Positions 8,817 through 20,113 of a stretch of DNA of 64,000 nt are shown in pieces (the first letter of the stretch is position 1; every line of letters starts with the position of its first letter). The translations under genes and the position numbers were made by a program. The DNA is from Amesomyces nigricolor. Taxonomy: Eukaryota; Ascomycota; Sordariomycetes; Sordariales; Chaetomiaceae. The notes beneath the pieces were generated by a model that worked only from the letters and a program-made list of their open reading frames with translations, was not told the DNA's origin and did not search any database. The DNA lies in NCBI GenBank assembly GCA_004802645.1, contig SRKS01000004.1, positions 2,480,001-2,544,000 of the forward strand, read 5' to 3'.

Positions 8817-11474
8817 CTAAGCCGGCAGCTCAACAGCAGAATAGCCCTCCTGCCCTGACACCCGCTGCTGCCCCTTCAACTCCCCCTGCGGCTCATACTC
8901 CTCTCTTCCCCCCCCATCCCCCACTCCCCCTTTCCCCTCTCCAACAACCTTCAAAACCCCCTCCAAATCCCCCCCAACCCTCCTCAAAACCCCCACGCAC
9001 CCCTTACAAACACACAAACTGCACGCGCTACAGATATAGCACTCCCTCTCCCGGTCCTTGAGCCCACACGTCCTGCACGCCACGGGGTTCGTCTTGTGCC
9101 TGTTGGCCGTCATGTAGCGGTGGCTCGTCAGACAGCGGAAGTGTTTGGCCTCCAAAGGGCGGGCGTCCGGGATGTAATCCGTGGGTGGAGGTGTGTACCA
9201 GTGGCGGGGGAAGAGGGCCGCGCCGGGGTTGGTGGTGTGGTCTGGGAGGGAGGGGGAGGGGGTGGTGAGGGGGAGGAGGTTTGATGGTTCAATGGTGGGG
9301 GGTTGGGGCCGGGTGGTGGGTGTTTCAGGGCGGCGGAGGTAAGGGGATTCAGGACGGCGAAGGGAGGGAGATTCGGGGCGGCGGAAAGAGGGCGATTCCG
9401 GGCGGCGAAGGAATGGAGGTGGAGGAGGGGGTTTGACGGTTTCGATGGAGCCTGTTTCGGAGATGGGGCCGCGGGATGGGGGTGGTTGTTTTGGGGGTTG
9501 TTGTCGTTGTTGGGGCCATTGCTGCGAGCTTTGTGGAGTGGGCGGTAAGGCCGGCGGTGGGGGTTGTGCGTCCTCACGGGGGGCCGCGGGAAGGGGCCGC
9601 TCGTCGGAGTTCCAGGTAGAAGATAACGGGGAAGGTTGTGTTTGAGTTGGAACCGGGTTCTGGTCGGGTGCGGGCGAGGTGGGAAGACTTCCCGCAAATG
9701 GTGACATGGGGTAACCCCCAGGCACAAGCGACGATGGGAAGCCGGTAGGCGCAGGCGTCGGTGATGTACCGACCGGTGGCGGCGATGTTGGAAGACCCAA
9801 CGGCGCCGGTGACGCGGGAAGACCCACGGCCGGAGATGACGGCAGACCCATCGGCACCCGGATACCCAGCCCCGCGTTGACCGGCCCTGGTGCCGGAGGC
9901 GGACTACTTGTAGCAGAGCGCAACTGCCCCTCAAGCGCGCCAACAGCCTTCCGGGATATCGTCGGTTTTAATTCATTCGGTAGCCCCGGCGATGACGTCG
10001 GTGAGAGAGGCGAGACAATGGTGCTTGGCAACGGACTCTTCACCTCGTTGCTCGCATAGTCGGGTGTTGAAAGGCGTTGCGAGAGCGGTGAGATGGTCGG
10101 AGGAGACGCCGGGCTCAAGGTCGGTGCAGTGTAAGACACCTGTGTTTCTTGGCCGTTTAATTTTGGCGTCTCATTGCTCTCACGCCTCCTCCCACTCTCA
10201 AACTTTTGCTTGATCCGCGAGGTCTCTTGCCCCATGGCGTCACCTTGCGGAGCGGCCTGCTCGCTGGGTGCTGGGCGGATGTTTCGCCCCGGAAGCCCGC
10301 CGTTGGCACCTCGTGGTGGAACCCGGGAAGTCGTGGCTGACGCGGATGTCTCGGTGTTGGTCCGGGGAGGAAGCGGAAACTGCTGCGAGAGAATGTCGGT
10401 GGTGTGGTTCTGCGACGCGTTCTGGGATGACGCAGCGGTGGAACCGTGACTGGAGACCAATTTGAGATCTGGGACGGGCAGGTTCTTGTCGACCCTGAGC
10501 GATCTGCGCCTCCAGAGCTGCTCTTGCTGTGGGGAGCCGTTTTTTGATGGCGACCCGATCTGCGTAGGCGATTGTGCTGTTGGGTTTTGTGAGACAGTGG
10601 GTGTTTGAGGCCGGAAAACACCAACTTGGGCATCTTTCAAAGGCGGCGGTGGCGGCAATACTTCCTGTTCTGCCTTGTGACCGTCCGTCTCATGCTTCTG
10701 CACATTTTGATCGGACGGCAGTGGTGGCAGGCTATGAGCGGGCGCGTCCAATGTTGCGGGACTCCGTTGAGCTTCCAGATTCGGTGACACGGCAGCATAG
10801 GCGTTGTTCGACCCAATAACGTCCTTGGCCTTTTCCGCAGACGGTGGGAACGTCTCGTCGTCAGTGTGGTTGGAGTACGCAGAGTAGATGCTCGAGAAGG
10901 ATCCCGAAGGAGAAGGCTCTGGGTTGGAAAAACTGGGTGCCGGGGCGGGAGCTGGCGCTAGGGTCGGAGGAGAGGTTGGTGGCATAGCCGGTCTCGGGGC
11001 CACGGGAGCTGCAACGGGCCGTCGCGTTATGCTCTTAGCCTTCGTAGGCGGCGGCCCGACGAACTTGGGGGGTAGTGGCGGGAGCGGCGAGGGAAGAGGC
11101 TTGGCCATGGCGGCCATGCTGGTGTCCCTTTCGGTTCCCTTTGGTGGCGGACGAGGCGGCGGCGGAGCCTCTGGCTGCACACGGGGAAGTTCTTTCTCAG
11201 GGACCAGTGGTGCAGAAAAGCTCGACTCAAACCCGAACGACGGCAGGGCAGGCAGCTGAGGAGGGGCCGGGAGAGCTTTGGAGAAACGAGAGCGCCCCGA
11301 CTTGGGGGGCTGCAGGGAGGCTGCCTCCATCATGTCGTCCCTCGGCTCCGCGTCCCAGCTTCCCGGGTGACTAAGGGGCCGTTTTGTTGGGTGGCTGCTG
11401 CTTTCTCGAGGAACTGCAGCCCTGGTCGGGAAAAGTGAAGCAGTTGGTGTCGCACCCGGATGTCGGTCGACCAC
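8817..11474 (-). CDS. Proline-rich protein with C-terminal Cys cluster
   Basis: A single open frame of 885 residues. Residues 1 to about 750 are low-complexity Pro/Ser/Thr/Ala-rich, with polyproline runs and imperfect repeats. One repeat set reads RRPESPSFRRPESPSLRRPE, coded near 9330-9420; others are LPSSPAVGLPASPAPLGLP-like (about 9700-9870). The C-terminal 120 residues contain a compact block with Cys/His in HFRCLTSHRYM, CRTCGLKDRERECYIC and CSLCVCKGC. This looks like a small zinc-binding fold and is the only part likely to be well conserved. Polyproline segments could bind SH3 or EVH1 domains (inference). The first ATG is used, but the start is uncertain: an internal Met pair near residue 48, or an upstream intron with acceptor near 11375, are alternatives. 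I do not recognise the family. Confidence 0.65.
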   Translation of the reverse strand: MVDRHPGATPTASLFPTRAAVPRESSSHPTKRPLSHPGSWDAEPRDDMMEAASLQPPKSGRSRFSKALPAPPQLPALPSFGFESSFSAPLVPEKELPRVQPEAPPPPRPPPKGTERDTSMAAMAKPLPSPLPPLPPKFVGPPPTKAKSITRRPVAAPVAPRPAMPPTSPPTLAPAPAPAPSFSNPEPSPSGSFSSIYSAYSNHTDDETFPPSAEKAKDVIGSNNAYAAVSPNLEAQRSPATLDAPAHSLPPLPSDQNVQKHETDGHKAEQEVLPPPPPLKDAQVGVFRPQTPTVSQNPTAQSPTQIGSPSKNGSPQQEQLWRRRSLRVDKNLPVPDLKLVSSHGSTAASSQNASQNHTTDILSQQFPLPPRTNTETSASATTSRVPPRGANGGLPGRNIRPAPSEQAAPQGDAMGQETSRIKQKFESGRRRESNETPKLNGQETQVSYTAPTLSPASPPTISPLSQRLSTPDYASNEVKSPLPSTIVSPLSPTSSPGLPNELKPTISRKAVGALEGQLRSATSSPPPAPGPVNAGLGIRVPMGLPSSPAVGLPASPAPLGLPTSPPPVGTSPTPAPTGFPSSLVPGGYPMSPFAGSLPTSPAPDQNPVPTQTQPSPLSSTWNSDERPLPAAPREDAQPPPPALPPTPQSSQQWPQQRQQPPKQPPPSRGPISETGSIETVKPPPPPPFLRRPESPSFRRPESPSLRRPESPYLRRPETPTTRPQPPTIEPSNLLPLTTPSPSLPDHTTNPGAALFPRHWYTPPPTDYIPDARPLEAKHFRCLTSHRYMTANRHKTNPVACRTCGLKDRERECYICSACSLCVCKGCVGVLRRVGGDLEGVLKVVGEGKGGVGDGGGREEYEPQGELKGQQRVSGQEGYSAVELPA

Positions 11475-12876
11475 GATATCCCGACTTATACGCGTGGCCC
11501 TCTAATGCGCAGGTATGCGATCCCGTCAATGTGCCGCTGGAATCGGCAGTCGTCGGTTGGTTTCTGATCCTGTCAGGAAACACGTCCGCATGCCGCGGCA
11601 TAAAGAAGAGTATAATATATCAGCGGCAGACGACACCACGCTGGACAGCACGCCGGCCAGATTTTTGAGTCCAAATCCTCGCGGTGATGCAACAGGCAAC
11701 CCCCGCCGAGCCCAAATTAAGAGATCGTCTTGGCCCCATGTCCTTGGCCGGATGAAACGGCGACTGGCTGGGGCGAGCCAAGGCCAGGTTTTGATGACAG
11801 GGGGGGGACCTTAACTTGGAATCCAACGTCGCCGAAACGTGGTGAGCATCAGGGGCTCGCGGTGGAGAGCCTCTGGCCGCTCAGACGGCACGAAAAGGGC
11901 CGTCTCATGTCCTAACATGTCCGGACGAACAACTGTTCTTCGCCATCCATGCTGTGGGCGTCATCTCGCCATCTTTGCTCGATTTCAGGCCTCCATAGCT
12001 ATCCATGTGTTGGCCATGGCCTAGGCCATACAAGCCAAGTCAAGCAGCGGATGGACCGGAAGCTAAACAGCAATGCCCACAATACCTCGGCGTCTGGGCC
12101 TTCAAGGCATTGCATGAACAAGGACGGGAGCTTCGCAGGGCTTCTTCAAATTCAAGGCCGGGTTGCTGGTGGCTCCGGATCTCCATCGGGTTGTGCCGGA
12201 ACCTTACTGGATGGAATGAAGGCTTAATAATAGCACCGTGGCACAAACACTCTTGGAAATTTTACTACGTATCAGGCCATTATCTGTTCCTGCCTCCGTC
12301 CCTTGAAATGGAACCGAATTTAACTGTGTGCATGAATGGGATTGTTCGAACTGCATTCTGCAGGAACGCCCCACTTGTCTACTCGCGCTTATCGATAAGC
12401 TCATCCCTCATCAATGTTTCGTTCAAGCCTTACTGTTTGTTTGTCTTGACTCTTGCAACTCTTTGTCAGCGCTCGAATTATAGTTTATCACCAACAAAAA
12501 GTTCAATTTCTAAAACTAGGCATAAGATTTATTTGAGGAATAACGGCTTGCAGATCCAGCTAGAGGAACGGCTTTCCGCCCATGTTCTTGACCCGTAATC
12601 GCCGCTTCTTCAAGACTCAAATCTGGAGAAACAAGTGAATGTTATTCGCAAGCCCCTTCAGCTATGCCTCAATAGCTATCTGTATGGCATAGTGTGGTGA
12701 CCTCGACGGAACCAACTCACAGTCACCTGCCGTTTCATGAAAATCTCTAATTCCCAACCCACTTATCACCAACGGACAATCACCAACGGACAAACAACAA
12801 CAGCGACTCGGATGTACTGAAACCACCGTCGTCACATGCCGGGTCTATGGGGTGATTCCAATCGAGAGCTCAGTCC
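11475..12876. other. Divergent intergenic region
   Basis: This separates the minus-strand Pro-rich gene from the plus-strand kinase gene. The 12200-12700 part is relatively AT-rich. Small open frames are present but none resembles a known protein, and no RNA gene is recognised. Confidence 0.5.
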
Positions 12877-14402
12877 ATGGCTTCTCGGGTGCCTCGATGC
12901 TCACTCAGGACTCGTGCCACTCATCTGCTCCACCGTCATTCCTGGCTTCTGTTTCGACCTTTTCGAGGCTTCCAACACCGTTCAACCCCGGTTGGGATAT
13001 GCTCTTTTGCCACCTCGGGCCATCCAGGCACGACGAGCTCGCCTTTTGTTTACCAATTTGTTGAGAGGGTGGAAAGACTTGAGGGATGTCAATCCGGCGG
13101 ATACCACCCGATTTCCATCGGTGACCGGCTTCATGGTCACTACCGCCTTGTTCATAAACTTGGCCATGGCTCCTTTTCCACCATTTGGCTGGTTCGCCAC
13201 GAGAAGCTCTCAAAATACTACGCGGTCAAAGCCTGCACCGCCGATGAAGAGCACCACGAGGTTGACATGCTTTCACACCTGACCGATGCCGGAACTCGCC
13301 AGGGTCATCCCCCAAAGACCGACGGGAAAGGCCTGGTCATCACGCTGGTTGACCACTTCAAGATACAAGGGCCAAATGGAATCCACTCTTGTCTGATGAC
13401 TGAGCCGGCAAGATGCAGTCTTGCGGATACGAAAGAAGCATCGAGACATCTTCTTTTCCAGCTAGACGTTGCTCGATCGCTTGCGGCTCAACTTGCCCTC
13501 GCTGCCGCTTATCTTCACGAGAATGGGGTTGTTCATGACGGTATGTCTCTTGTGCACATATCCCTAGGAGAAATCATCACCGTTTCTTGCTTCTGATATC
13601 TCCAAACAGATCTCCACCTCGGCAACATCCTCCTCCGTCTTTCTTCAACCCTCGATACCCTCTCGGAAACCAAACTTTACGAGCAATACGAAGCACCAGA
13701 ATTAGAGCCCGTGGCCCGCGTAGACGGCAAGCCCCTCCCACCCGGCGTCTCCTCTCACGCCGTATTCCCCATCTGGCTCGGCGATGCATGCGACAGCATC
13801 CCGCTCGCGGACGCAAGACTACTCCTCGCCAATTTTGGCGTCGCCCTCCGCCCCTCAGAATCTCAGAAATTCACCTCTCACACACCGTGCAGCATCCACC
13901 CTCCAGAATCCCGCTTCCAGCCCACCGTCCCGCTTTCCTTCTCCTCCGACATCTGGAGTCTGGCGTGCACCATTTTCGCACTGGTCGCGCACCGCAGCCT
14001 ATTCAACACCATTCTCGCGAGCGACGACAAGATTCTGGCGCAGCAGGTTCATGTTGTTGGGGATGCGTTGCCCGCCGAGTGGTGGGAGCAGTGGGGGAGC
14101 GATCCGGAGACGCGGAGGGGGGGTGGCTTACGGACAATGGGGGGAGGGTGGAGGGGAGGTGGGCGTGGGCGTGGGGGTTGGAGGAAAGGGTGGAGAATTG
14201 GATGCAGGTGCCAAGGAGGGATATGGGTATGGGGGTGATGGATGGGGGGGAGGAGGTGGCTTTTCTGAAGATGTTGAGAGGGATGTTGAAGTTTAGGCCT
14301 GGCGAAAGGCTGGGTGTGAGGGAGGTGTTGGAGACGGAGTGGATGAGGGATTTGGGCATTGCCGGAATGGGAGAAGACTTGGAGGGCTGGGGGGAGTGGT
14401 GA
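12877..14402 (+). pseudogene. SRPK-like protein kinase, frame-broken, DFG Asp replaced
   Basis: Exon 1 is 12877-13540, the intron 13541-13609 (GTATGT...ACAG), and exon 2 runs from 13610. The sequence matches the expanded fungal SRPK-like kinase family: a GGYHPISIGD lead-in, a glycine loop LGHGSFSTIW (residues 95-104), the lysine in YYAVKAC (118), the catalytic loop VVHDDLHLGNILL, and an SDIWSLACTIF helix. The usual DFG triplet reads NFG (LLANFGVALRP), so the Mg-binding Asp is absent. Within exon 2 the frame shifts at the G7 run 14117-14123. Upstream coding ends EWWEQWGSDPETRRGG; downstream coding resumes one frame over (WLTDNGGRVEGRW... to stop 14402) with the family's usual C-lobe end. One missing G accounts for this. 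The N-terminus is Arg-rich and lacks acidic residues, resembling a mitochondrial presequence. It could be a pseudokinase with an assembly error, or a decaying gene. Confidence 0.7.
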
Positions 14403-14686
14403 ATGTGACTTGGTTTCTCCGAGGTAGTCAAGTGTCACAGTAGTCGGCACTGTCGACGTCTACACCCCGATAGCTACTGCGGCCTATCAGACAACGATGG
14501 CTAGGTAAACAACGCAAGCACTCCGCTCAAGGTACAACACCATGATGACGGCCATGGAGCAGCGGGCTCTAGATCGAAGCACTGTGCCGGCCCACCCTCC
14601 CCGCCCCAAAGCTTGAGTGTCTACCAACGCCCTGTAGATGGCTGCCACCGCTCCTAACTTGGTCCGGGAAAACGCAGACAGACAGT

Positions 14687-16106
14687 ATGAGATCCAGAGT
14701 ACTCATCGTCGCCTTCGGTTCGCTCCGGGCTACCCAGCAGGTTGCCTGTTCTGCCAACAAGCATCATCAGGATGGCCAACTCCCCGAACCGCTGATGGGC
14801 CGCTCCGACGCTTCCAAGGACGCCATGGCCCCGCCCGAGATCGATCGTCTGCAGCGGAGAGCCATCGACACCAGGTCCGCAGCAAAAGGTGCCATCGACG
14901 CCTTAAACAGCCGCTTCTATGACACGGAACAGGCCATCTGGTCGCCGGGCGCCCCGTGGTGGCTCAGCGGTGTGGCCATCACCAGCGTGATTGACTACAT
15001 GCACAAGACCCGATCGAGCGACTACATGGACCAGGTCAACACCATGATCGAGAAGCAGCGGGCGCCCCTCGCCTGGTGGCCTCAGGGGGACGGCGACTTC
15101 CGCGGCGACTCGACCGACGACACGGGCTGGTGGGGGCTGGCCATGATCCGGATGTTCGACCTCACGGGCAACGCCACGTACCTCAACATCTCGATGGAGG
15201 ACGAGGCATACATGTACGAGTCGTGGACTGACACGGCGTGCGGCGGGGGGATTTACGTCGACATCGAGAAGCAGACGTACAAGAACGCCATCGCCAACGA
15301 GCTGTACATCAAGCTGGCGGCCTCGCTGCACAACCGCGTCAACAACGACACCTTTTATCTCGAGCGGGCCGAGACGGCGTGGTCGTGGTTCCGACGTTCG
15401 GGTATGATCAACGGCAACAATCTCATCAACGACGGCCTGAGCAAGAGGAGCGACGGCAGCTGCGTGAACAACAAATTGCCCGTCTGGACCTACAACGAGG
15501 GCGTCATCCTGGGCGGGCTCAGTGGTACGCCTTTCTCATCCTCTTTCTCTTGACCCCACTCCCTTTCCGTCCTCCCTAAGCTTTCCTCCAAACTGACCCC
15601 TACTCACCCCCTCACCCACCCAAAAAACAGAACTCTACCTCGGCACCTCCAACACAACCTACCTCACCACGGCCCGCACCCTCGCCGACGCCCTCCTCCT
15701 CAACACCACCATGTCCCCCTCCACCCCCCTCTCCACCAACCCCAACTCCACCATCAAAATCCTCACCGAAATCTGCGAGCCCCCCCAAAACTGCAACCAC
15801 GACCAGGTAATCTTCAAAGGCATCCTAGCCCTCAACCTCGCCGAACTGGACACCGTCATCGCTCAAACCCCGTCCAACGTCAGCGGCGGGGGCGGGGGGG
15901 ACCATCCCTATCGGGAGTATCTGCTGGGTAACGCCCAGACGATGTATGACAGGGGCAGGAGAAACGCGACAAATTTGGGGTTGGATGATGGGGATGGGGA
16001 TGTGGTGACGGAGGATCTTTATGATGTGTACTGGGCAGGGCCGTATCGGAATTCGAGTATTGGGAAGCAGGCGGGGGCAGTGGGGTTGTTGGTTGCTGTT
16101 GTTTGA
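14687..16106 (+). CDS. Glycoside hydrolase family 76 (alpha-1,6-mannanase-like), secreted
   Basis: Two exons, 14687-15524 and 15631-16106, encode 437 residues. The fold is recognised from DTEQAIWSPGAPWWLSGVA and WWPQGDGDFRGDSTDDTGWW. The adjacent Asp pair before TGWWGLAMIRMFDLTGN matches the catalytic Asp-Asp position of GH76. Further family marks are CGGGIYVDIEKQTYKNAIAN, WTYNEGVILGGL at the exon junction, and a C-terminal YDVYWAGPY region. GH76 enzymes cut or transglycosylate alpha-1,6-mannan; fungal members act on cell-wall or GPI glycans. The N-terminus has only a modest hydrophobic stretch (VLIVAFGSL), so the signal peptide is weak, and no C-terminal GPI-attachment signal is obvious. N-glycosylation sequons are frequent. 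It is convergent with the next gene. Confidence 0.88.
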
Positions 16107-16489
16107 AGGGGGTGGGATGGGGGGATGGTGTGTGTTCGCCGCGTAGAGATAGATGATAGACAGCATGGTCCTCTGGTAGGAGCAAATACAAACTTTCGCT
16201 TGATCAAGTTACCATGACGGCCCAACCCTTCGGCGACATGGTCGATTATCTGCCAAAACGAAGCAAGTAACAGTTCTGGATATCAAATGATAACGAAAGC
16301 TATCCGATCCCAAGCCCCTTTAACGACATCCTCCATCCATCCCAGCGATGGGCTCTAAAAAGTCTGCTGGTTCTCTATCCCTTCACTACTCCCACCATTT
16401 CCCACTCCCAGGCGACTGACGCCATTCCTACGCTGACAAAAGAACCCCCCACCTCCATCCACAGCCCCCTCCAACCTCTGACAATCCAT
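16107..16489. other. Convergent 3' intergenic region
   Basis: This is a short gap between the 3' ends of the GH76 gene (+) and the 6-phosphogluconolactonase gene (-). Nothing further is seen. Confidence 0.6.
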
Positions 16490-17275
16490 CTATAGACTAA
16501 ACGGCCTCCTAGGATAACTCACCCCCTCCACAGCATCATTATCGACAAACCAACTGCACCTCTCCCCGGTATGCTCATTCACCAACGCACATGGCAACCC
16601 CTTCCCCTCCTCAAAAATCTCCTTCATAATCCCCTTCTTCCCGCCACCCGTCGCCACGAACGCGATCCGCACCGCGTGCGTCACAACAGGCAGCGTCAGC
16701 GTGACCCTCCGCGGCGGCGGCTTGGGCGAGTCCTCGATGGGCGCGACCCAGGCGCTCGTCTCGCGCAGCAGCTCATGCCCGGGAAACAGCGAGCACGTGT
16801 GGCCGTCGGGGCCGCAACCTAGCAAGAGCAGGTCGAAGATGGGGAGCTTGACCGAGTCGCGGCTGGCGAAGCTGCGCACGAGCGCTTGCTCGTACCGGTC
16901 GGCGAGTTCCTGCGCGTCCGAGAGGACCGTTGTGTCGATGGGGTGGACCGTGGGCTGGGGTGCGCTCTGGTCGAGCTTGTCGAGGAGTTCGGACTTGAGC
17001 AGCGCGTAGTTGGAGTCCGCGTCGTCGAGGGGGACTGCGCGCTCGTCCGCAAAGAAGATCTCCCACTGGCCCCACTTGACTGTGTCGGCGTCTGAGGTGG
17101 GCGCCGGGAGGAGGGCCTGGGCGAGGGTCTTTGGCAGCGAGCCGCCGGATACGGCCACCTTGAAGACGCCGTGGCGCTGGATGCCGGCGTCCTGGCACGC
17201 GATGACGTAGGCGCGCAGCGCCGGGGCGAGGGCGTCCGTGGTGGGGAAGGCGTACAGGTTCGCTTGTTTCGCCAT
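16490..17275 (-). CDS. 6-phosphogluconolactonase
   Basis: A single exon of 261 residues, a usual length for the NagB/SOL-type enzyme. Family motifs are visible: FKVAVSGGSLPKTLA near residue 39, WEIFFADERAVPLDDADSNY near 71, LLLLGCGPDGHTCSLFPGH near 150, and RRVTLTLPVVTHAVRIAFVATG near 185. The enzyme hydrolyses 6-phosphoglucono-1,5-lactone to 6-phosphogluconate in the oxidative pentose phosphate pathway, in the cytosol. The start is the first ATG, directly before conserved sequence. The gene is divergent from the phosphatase gene at 19027. Confidence 0.95.
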   Translation of the reverse strand: MAKQANLYAFPTTDALAPALRAYVIACQDAGIQRHGVFKVAVSGGSLPKTLAQALLPAPTSDADTVKWGQWEIFFADERAVPLDDADSNYALLKSELLDKLDQSAPQPTVHPIDTTVLSDAQELADRYEQALVRSFASRDSVKLPIFDLLLLGCGPDGHTCSLFPGHELLRETSAWVAPIEDSPKPPPRRVTLTLPVVTHAVRIAFVATGGGKKGIMKEIFEEGKGLPCALVNEHTGERCSWFVDNDAVEGVSYPRRPFSL

Positions 17276-19026
17276 GGTGGTGGTGGTTTGTTTATCTGCG
17301 GTCTGCGTTTCGCTCTGGTCGGGCGGAGGCGTGGTGTAGAGCGGTGGGATAGGTGTTTCGGAGCGGGGCCGGCGAGCTGGCAGGTCAGGGCCGTTCCGGG
17401 ATCAGATTGTTTGTGTCTGGGCGGCGCGGCGGAGCTCGAGGACGGGGCAATCTCCGATGTGTTGTGCCGGTATGGAATCTGAGAGACGAGAGTCGGTGTG
17501 GAGATGGTGGTTGGGTGGCAGGGATGAGCTTGGTTTCGGACGCTGGGTTGAACTGGCTGAAACAGGGTACACGCAGCTAAACAAGATGAAGGATGAAGAG
17601 AGGGAGCTTGTGATAAGGTTCGAGGGCAGTTGAGCGGGATTTTGTGGCTGCCTTCTGAGGGACTGGTAGGAGGAAGTGATCATTGGAGGGGTGATGGAGG
17701 GGTAGCTGCTGGGGGAAGCTTTTTTTGATGAGCGTATACCCCTGTCAACAGTATCGATAACAGCCCAGTTTTCAGCAAGGCATGACAGGGACGAGAAGGA
17801 GCACTCATCACATCCGTCTTAACGATTTTCCTGTATCTTGTTCTGCATATGAAGATATCTATTGCATGGCTCTAAACTCTGGTTTCTCAGAAGGCTCTCT
17901 TATTCCAGAATATTGAAGTTTTTCACGTTGTGTTTTTGACATCTAGGATCAAACTCGGAGCCATTGGCTCAGTAATCAACCGTTTTTGGCTAATCATTAC
18001 TCCGTTGATCAAGAACAAAAGCGACGCCGCAGCCTGGAAGTGATGGTACCATGACGATCTGTTCTTTTGAAATTCTTTCATGGATCCGAGAACGGGTTCC
18101 CACTCAGTTGAGACGATCGGTCCCTCCTTGCTGCATGCATCCTGTACGGGGTGCATGTAACTCATCAAAATCAAATGAAGGTTGTCTTTGTTGAGCCGTC
18201 TCGCCGGAAAAGCTCTGTCTCTGGAAACAGTAGCTGCCATAGAGAAACGAGGGTTCTGCAAGGGTGCGTGGGGGGCAACGGGTAGGGCAGCCTTGGGAAT
18301 TGCGGGATGATGTCGAAGTCGTACGATCAATTCACGTCAACGGTTAAGGACGTTGGAGCAAAGTGCTGACTGGTGTCCATGGGCCAAGGGAGGGGACGAA
18401 GGAAGAATCCTCCGCGGTATGAATGGCAAAAGCCACTGCCTACCACTTCCCGTCAACATCCAACTTTGAGATCCGCCCTATCCGGGAGAACGACATCATA
18501 TTTGGGTGTTCTTATCTCGGCACAGGATTTCGAGCCCAAATCCTCGGGCTCTTGGCTTTTGTTGCGTGGTCTTGGGGGTCTGTCACACCAAGGCCCTTGT
18601 TCGCTGAAAGGAGGAGGTGGGGCACACACAAACGACGTCATCGGCTGGGTTGGGAAGAGACAGAGGCTTGGGATGGAGGGCAATTGGCAAACCGTAGGAC
18701 CTGAGCTGCATCTGGTCTCGGATAGAATGCAATTCCGACGAGCAGTGAGACAGCCGTAGGTCTCTGACCAAGACTGTGAGATGGCCACGGCGTTCAAGTG
18801 TTGGGACCCTGAAGTTCCAAAAGAGTTCGCCTCTAATGTCTCTGACCAATCAGTGCTGATGTTTCAGTTCCGGATTTTGGAAAGAGGGCGCAGCGAGTTC
18901 GGCGATCCTCCAGAACGAACCGCCTCAGATTGTGTTGCCTTACATCCGGGTTGGCATTTCTGCAGATCTCCCTTCGTTCAGGCCGTTTCTTGATTGACCA
19001 CACTCATTGTGAAACTCAGCTGCAAA
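17276..19026. other. Divergent intergenic region
   Basis: This lies upstream of both the 6-phosphogluconolactonase gene (-) and the PHO13-like gene (+). Several short open frames exist but show no recognisable protein. No clear TATA element or structured RNA is seen. Confidence 0.5.
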
Positions 19027-20113
19027 ATGACCAAGTCGAAATACCTCACTGGCGATGATGCCGCCATCAACGAGTTTATCGACCGCTTTGACGTGAGTTC
19101 TGAGTCACCCACTGAGCCTCCATGAGACCTCGCTTACCATCATCAGGTCTTTCTCTTGGATTGTGACGGTAAATCCCAACCTAATAATACTTGGTGTTCA
19201 CATTTTTAACATGCCTCAGGGGTAATATGGTCCGGTGACCATGTCTTCGAGGGCGTCCCTGAGACGCTCGAGATGCTGCGATCAAGAGGTCAGACTTACC
19301 CCCAACTCACTTACCCGCACCCATCACTCACCCCTCCCAGGCAAGAAAGTCGTCTTCGTAACCAACAACTCAACCAAGTCTCGGCAAGAATACCTCAAGA
19401 AATTCACCGCCCTCGGTATCCCCTCCGACGTCGAAGAGATCTTCGGCTCCGCCTACTCCTCCGCCATCTACATCTCGCGCATCCTCAAGCTCCCCCCCAA
19501 CAAAAACAAAGTCTTCGTCCTCGGCGAAGCCGGCATCGAAGCCGAACTCCACAGCGAAAACATCCCCTTCATCGGGGGTACCGACCCGTCCTTCCGGCGG
19601 GACATCACGCCGGCCGACTGGGCCGGCATCGCCGACGGCTCCCTCCTCGACCCGGATGTCGGCTGCGTACTCGCAGGCCTCGACTTCCACGTCAACTACC
19701 TCAAGCTCTCGCACGCGCTGCAGTACCTCCGCCGCGGCGCCGTCTTCCTCGCCACCAACGTCGACTCGACCTTCCCCATGAACCACAACTTCTTCCCCGG
19801 CGCCGGGTCCATCGGCACCGCGCCGCTGGCCTACATGACGGGGACGCAGCCCACGGCGCTGGGCAAGCCCAGCCAGGCTATGATGGATGCGGTTGAGGGC
19901 AAGTTCGCGCTGGATCGGGCCCGTACGTGCATGGTGGGGGATCGGCTGAATACGGATATCAAGTTTGGGGTTGAGGGACGGTTGGGAGGCACGCTGGCGG
20001 TGCTGACGGGCGTGAACCAGCAGGCGGATTGGGAGGCGGAAGACGCGGTGGCCGTGCCAGCGTTCTTTGTCGATAAGCTGAGTGACCTAGGCGCGGTGGG
20101 ACGGACAGCGTAG
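19027..20113 (+). CDS. HAD phosphatase, PHO13/phosphoglycolate phosphatase type
   Basis: Four exons are read: 19027-19092, 19147-19168 (only 22 nt), 19220-19288 and 19341-20113, giving 309 residues. The first HAD motif, VFLLDCDGVIWSG, is assembled from exons 2 and 3. The second is VVFVTNNSTKSRQEYLKKF. The C2-type cap is followed by GKPSQAMMDAV (motif III Lys) and CMVGDRLNTDIKFG (motif IV). Members dephosphorylate p-nitrophenyl phosphate in vitro. In cells they act as metabolite-repair phosphatases on 2-phosphoglycolate and side products of glycolysis and the pentose phosphate route, in the cytosol. The 22-nt exon is easily missed by automatic prediction, which would then lose the catalytic nucleophile; a gene model starting downstream would be wrong. 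Its divergent neighbour is a pentose phosphate enzyme, which may be coincidence. Confidence 0.94.

Noticed and set aside
17923..18330. 135-codon minus-strand frame upstream of the PHO13-like gene
   Set aside because: No family motif, no intron support and ordinary intergenic composition.
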